Below, one piece after another: positions 41,601 through 47,600 of a DNA stretch of 64,000 nucleotides (position 1 is its first letter; each line of letters begins with the position of its first letter). The translations under genes and the position numbers were made by a program. The stretch is from Budorcas taxicolor (Eukaryota; Chordata; Mammalia; Artiodactyla; Bovidae). The notes under the pieces are model-generated. The model had not been told where the DNA came from, searched no databases, and saw nothing but the letters and a program-made list of their open reading frames with translations. Where the stretch lies: contig NC_068910.1 in the NCBI RefSeq assembly GCF_023091745.1, positions 54,423,272 through 54,487,271 of the forward strand, read 5' to 3'.

Positions 41601-44600
41601 TGTAAAAATGCAGTATTTGTGAAGTGCATTAAAACGAGGTATGCCTGTATAGTATTCTTTGAAAGTGAACTTCAATCAGCTGTGTATGTCTGCTGCAAAC
41701 TCTATGGCAACCACTATAAACAGTTTAAAAAAGCATAACTGATGTGCCAGAAAGAGAGAAAGCAGAACACAAGAAATGCACAGTTCAAACCACAAAAGGC
41801 AGAAAAAGAACAGAGAACAAGAGTACCAAACAGAAAACAGTAACATGTGTGGTAAATATTAAAACAATTATAGTCAAGAATCACTTTGAACGTCAATGGT
41901 CAAAATGCACAAATTAAAAAACAAATTGTCAGGGTGCATCAAAAACCAAGACCCAACTATATGCTGTCTACAAGAAACCCACTTTGAATATAAAGATACA
42001 GGGCCTCACCTGGTTGCCCAGTGGTTAAAAATTCACCTGTCAATGCAGGGGACATGGGTTCGACCCCTGGTTTGGGAACTAAGATCCCACTGAACCCAAG
42101 TGGCACGACTACTGAAGCCTGCCCGTCCTGGATCTCGTGCTCTGCAAGAAGTCCACGCACAACTGAAGAAAGCTCACATGCAGCAATGAAGGAGTACTGT
42201 GTGCCACAATGGAGATTCAGTGCAGCCAGAAATAAATATTTTTTTTTAAAGATTTAAAAAAATTTGAAGTATATATAAAGATACTTATACGCAGAGCACA
42301 TCATGCAAAATGTCAGGCTGAATGAAGCACAAGCTGGAATCAAGATTGCCAGGAGAAATTTCACTAACCTCAGATGTGTGGATGACACCACCCTTATGGC
42401 AAAAAGCAAAGAACTAAAGAGCCTCTTGATGAAAGGCAAAGAGGAGAGTGAAAAAGCTGGCTTAAAACTCAACATTCAAAAAATGAAGATCATGGCATCC
42501 AGTCCCATCACTTCATGGCAAATAGATGGGAAAACAATGGAAACAGTGACAGACTTCATTTTTTTAGGCTCCAAAATCAGTGTAGATGGTGACTGCAGCC
42601 ATGAAATTAAGACACTTGCTCTGTGGAAGAAAAGCTATGACCAATCTAGACAGCATATTAGAAAGCAGAGACATTACTTTGCTGACAAAGGTCCATCTAG
42701 TCAAAGCTATGGTTTTTCCAGTAGTCATTATGGATGTGAGAGTTGGACTATAAAGAAAGCTGAGCACCAAAGAATTGATGCATTTGAACTGTGGTGTTGG
42801 AGAAGATTCTTGACAGTCCATTGGACTGCAAGGAGATCAAACCAGTCAATCCTAAAGGAAATCAGTCCTAAATAGTCATTAGAAAAAATGATGCTGAAGC
42901 TGAAGCTCCAATCCTTTGGCCACCTGACGCAAAAGAACTGACTCATTAGAAAAGACCCTGATGCTGGGTAAGATTAAAGGCAGGAGGAGAAGGGGACGAC
43001 AGAGGACAAGATGGTTGGATGGCATCACCAACTCGATGGGCATGAATTTGAGCAAGCTCTGGGAGTTGGTGATGGACAGGGAGGCCTGGTGTACTGCAGT
43101 CCATGGTGTTACAAAGAGTTGGTCATGATTGAGTGAACTGAACTGATAAAGATACATATAATAAAGCCTACCTCAAAGCAAGGAAAGCTATCAGAGATCA
43201 AGAAGTGCATTATATAATGAAAAAGGGATTAATTCTCAAAGACAGCAAAACAATCCTTCAAGTGTACATGTCTAACAACAGAGTGTCAAACTACATGAGG
43301 AAAAACTGATAGACCCACAAGCATAAATGGGTAAATCCACTATCATAATTGGAGACTTAAAACCCTTCTCTCAGACAGATGGATCTAGCAGGTAGAAAAT
43401 CAGTAAGGATAAAGCTAAAACTCAACACCACCACCAATCAACTGGATACTGGCTATGGTGGACATCTAAAGACAAATTCATCCAGTAACAGAAGAATACA
43501 TATTCTTCTCAAGTCAGCATGGAATATTCACCAAGATAAACAACATCTGGGCCATAAAACACATTGTAACAAATTTAATAGAATAAAAGTCATATAATAT
43601 GTATTCTCAGCCCACAATGAAATCAAACAAAAAATCACTAATAGAAAAATAACTAGAAAGTCTCAAAATATATGGAAGTTAAACATACCTTTAAATAAGC
43701 ACATTCAAAAGTCAAAACCTCAAGAGAAATTTCAAAATAGTGCTAAATAAAAATGAAAACACAACTGATCAAAATTTATGGGATGCAGCAAAAAGCAGTG
43801 CTAGTATGGACATTTACAGCACTGAATGTAAACAATAGAAAAGATAGATCTAAGACGATTATCTAAGTTTCCGCCTTAGGAACCTAGAAAAAGAAGGGTA
43901 ATTTAAATCCAAAGTAAGCAGAATTAAGAACCAGGGCAGAAATCAATGAAATTGAAAACAGCAAATTTATAAAGAAAAATCAACAAAACCAAAAACTGGT
44001 TCTTTGAAAGCTGAACAAAAACCAATAAACCTCTAGGCCAGGCTAATACCAAAAAAAGAAGACACAAATACTAATATTGGAAATGGAAGAAGGAACATCA
44101 CTACAGATCCCATGGACATTCATTGAAAGGATAATGAAGAAATACAATGAACTCTATGTCCAAAAACCTGATAACCTAAACGAAATGAACCAATTTCTTG
44201 AAAGGAAATATCTGCTAATACTCAAACAAAAAGAAACAGAAAATCTGACTAGATCTCTATCTATTAAAGAAATGGAATAAATAAATAATAACATTCCAAA
44301 ACAGAAAGCACCAGGCCAAGGGGGAGTTCACTCGTGAATTCTACCAAATGATTAAAAAAGAATAAATAAAAATAACAACAATTCTCTGCAATATCTTTCT
44401 GGAAACAGAAGCAGAGGAAATACTTCCTAACTCATTCTACAAGGCCAGTACTGAACCAATAGTAAAACCAAAGACATTACAAGAAAAGAAAACTACAGAC
44501 CATTATCTCTCTCATTAGATACAAAATCCTCAACAAGATATTAGGAAATCAAGTCTAACAAGATATTTTAAGAATTATATAGCATGACCAAGTGAGATTT

Positions 44601-47600
44601 ATCCCAAGTATGAAATACTGGTTCAACATTTGAAAATAAGGTATTCATGACATCAAAAAGTCAAAGAATTTACATATAGTTACAACTATGTGTAACTACA
44701 ATTGACCCTTGAACAAGGCAGAGGTTGCAACAGTGACTACCTCCTTGGCATAAGAAAATCCACATATAACTTTTTAGTAGGGCCCTTATATAATCCTTGG
44801 GTCCAGATCTATGGATTCAACCAAATTGTGAAGTACTGTAGTATGTATGTAATAGAAAACAATATATATATATAAATGGATCTGCACAGTTCAAACCTGT
44901 GTTGTTCAAGGATCAATCATGTATCAGTAGAGAAAAAGCATTTGACAAAATCCAACATCCACTCATGATAAACTCTCTCAACAAACTAAAGTGTATCTTC
45001 TTTAACTTGATAAATAAGATCTATCAAAAAAAACCTATAACCAACATGTTTAATAGTGAGAAACTCAAAGCTTTCCCACTAAGAAAAGGAACAAGGCGAG
45101 GATCATCTTACTACACCTCTTCAACATCATACTGGAAGTACTAGTTAATACAGCAAGACAAGAAAAAGAAACAGAAGGTATACAGACAGGGAAAGAAGAA
45201 ATAACTTGGCAACAGTAAAATAATGCAAATTTCACACACAGAATTCAACATCCTAAGCCAATGAACCACACTTCAACTTTCTTAAGTAATTTTAACCTCT
45301 CTCCCCACTAGTAAAGAAACAACAAAAAAATCAACAGCTTACTTTCTGATAGCCTCTTTTATTAGAACTGTGACTTATTTGTCATGAACAGTAACAGTTT
45401 TCTGCATGCAACTATAATGACAACTTTCAGTAGAAAGTTCATGAGTATTAATGATAACAAAACATCAAGTGTTACTTACCCACAAGTAATATGTGAACTG
45501 AAGTGCAAAAATAGCGATGCCTTCATTATCAAAGGACCCAGCTACTGACCGAGAAATGTAGCCTGGCACAATGGCAATGAAGCAAGCGGCTAACAGCCCT
45601 GCACCTTGGTTCCACAGTTCTCTGGTAAGCAGGAAAGTAGATATAGACGTAAGGCCGCTGAAAGTTGGTGCAAGGAACACACATACATCTCTGATGTGAA
45701 CTGTTATGTTCAACGTATTTAAAATCCAATGGATAAGGCCAGCTGTTATCATCAACCCTGGGTAAACCTATGGAAAAAAAAAAAAAAGGAAAATTTAATT
45801 ACAAATATAAGGAGGTAGCTGAAAACACTAAGCTCTTTATTATTAAATAATTAGGTTGAGAATAAGCTCACACAACAGTTTGCATTCTTTACATACTACA
45901 AAATTAAATGTTCTTTTTCAACTGGACACAAAAAATTCTCATATGTAGAAATACATATTTAAGCAAAAGAAGAAAGATCAGATTGAATGAAGTATTAAAA
46001 GTAAAGATGTTTAATGATGGAACACTGGGTAACTTTATAATTGTCCCCACTAACTCTATCTTTCACTATAAACAGGATTCTAACACATCCTTAAGTATGA
46101 GGTTTTAACAATTTTGCCCATACTCGTGTTTAAGGAATTGAGAAACAAACAAGATGAAAAAAATTTATGTGCAGTTATTATTTAAGTGATATTTATAAAT
46201 GATTTCTTCCTCCCTTCAAAGTCAAGATCTGAAAAGTGAACAATTCTAGCTAGGAAAAGGAGGACTAGTCAGTGAATTCAAATATAGTATTTTGGAACTC
46301 CTTGAAGGTTGACATTTTTACACTTCTTAAAATACTTAACAATGGAAGGCAAATCAACTAGAATAGGCCCAGTTAACAGCTGTACTCCAACCTCTCCCCA
46401 AAGGAGGAACACGAAACATTTACGATTCAACGAACAATAAACAGGACATTAATTCTGAGCTATTTGTGATTAAACTGTGTATTTACACAGCTCTTCCATC
46501 CATGGGATTTTCCAGGCAAAAGTGCTGGAGTAGGGTGCCATTGCCTTCTCCGTTTCATCCTTAGCTACATCCTAAAAGATTTTTTCTTTCTCCATCACTG
46601 AAACTACAAAGAATGTTATAAATTTACTTCCTGAACCATACTATTTGCAAACTGTCCATGGTCTTTAAACCCACTCCTTTGCTTTTTCTCCATAGCACTT
46701 ATCACCATTTCACATAGTATTTATTTTACTTATTTACTTACTGTCTATTAAGTAAATACCCTTGGGGACTTTCCTGGTGATCCAGTGATTAAGAGTTCGC
46801 ACTTCCAATGCAGGGAGCATGGGTTCAATCCCTGGTAGGGCAACTAAGATCCCACATGCTGCACAGCACGTCCAAAAATAAATAAATAAATAAACACTCT
46901 CACAGAATACAAGCTCCAGGATAACATGAAAAATTTCCCCAGCATCCAAATAATAATGATAGGCATAAAATAGATGCACAATATCTATTGAATGCATGGA
47001 AGGAGAGTGGGGTAAGGCAAGGGGAAAAAGTATGGCAATCATCACCATTCTTAAAAATTAAAATTTCATTCCATTACATATACAATACCAGGTCCCAAGT
47101 AAATAGTTTTACTGACAATATTTTTTTAATGGAAATAAATCTGAAAATATCTAAACATGGTAGATTGAACTGACATACAAAATAATACATAAAAGTATTA
47201 GATGAAAAGATCAAGGTATTCTAGACAGACAAAACCACTCAACAACAAAAAAGGCATGTTTAACCTTAAAAGAAAGAGAACCCGGAAGGGAATCCTTCAG
47301 GTTCTAAACATAAGAAGCATTTCAAACTAGGCACTGATACCACGGAAGTCTTAAAAAAAAAAAAAAAAAAAAAAAACACTCGAGGCCCTAATATATACTT
47401 TAGGTACTTGAGGTGGTTGGGGGATAGTTATTGCTCACCACTGAGATTAAAAAAAAGGCTTAATTCCCAGCACAAACCCAGGGCCTGTTTATGAAACTAG
47501 ATGAATTCTACCCATCCATCAAATGAAATAGTAAGCAACTTCTGCCTTACTTCCAAACCTTTAAATAGAAACAAAACAAGAAATAACTCATTCACCACAT

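Larger units (their letters stand above)
40310..45195 (+). mobile_element. L1 relic (ORF1 3' half to ORF2 RT) with nested insertions
   Basis: An ORF1-type tail (aggaaatttgttgacagcag, then acttgtcttgcaataaaagc) is followed by the inter-ORF part, the ORF2 start (aagacccaactatatgctgt), the endonuclease/linker (gggccataaaacacattgta; aacctctaggcca) and the RT region (ttgacaaaatccaacatcca; gaaaaggaacaaggcgagga). It stops near 45195, short of the normal end. Interrupted by Tigger1-like (with Bov-tA), CHR-2, BovB and Tigger2-like insertions. Confidence 0.82.
34196..45479 (-). other. STT3B intron 3
   Basis: 11.3-kb intron. 34196-35585 and 35796-36177 have nothing recognised. From 36178 on it is mostly transposon: MIR, three L1 3' ends, then one large L1 relic (40310-45195) with nested Tigger, Bov-tA, CHR and BovB insertions. 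Confidence 0.8.

Noticed and set aside
42303..42875. 190-codon RT-like ORF
   Set aside because: 3' fragment of BovB bounded by target duplications; active-site box lost (CVDD).
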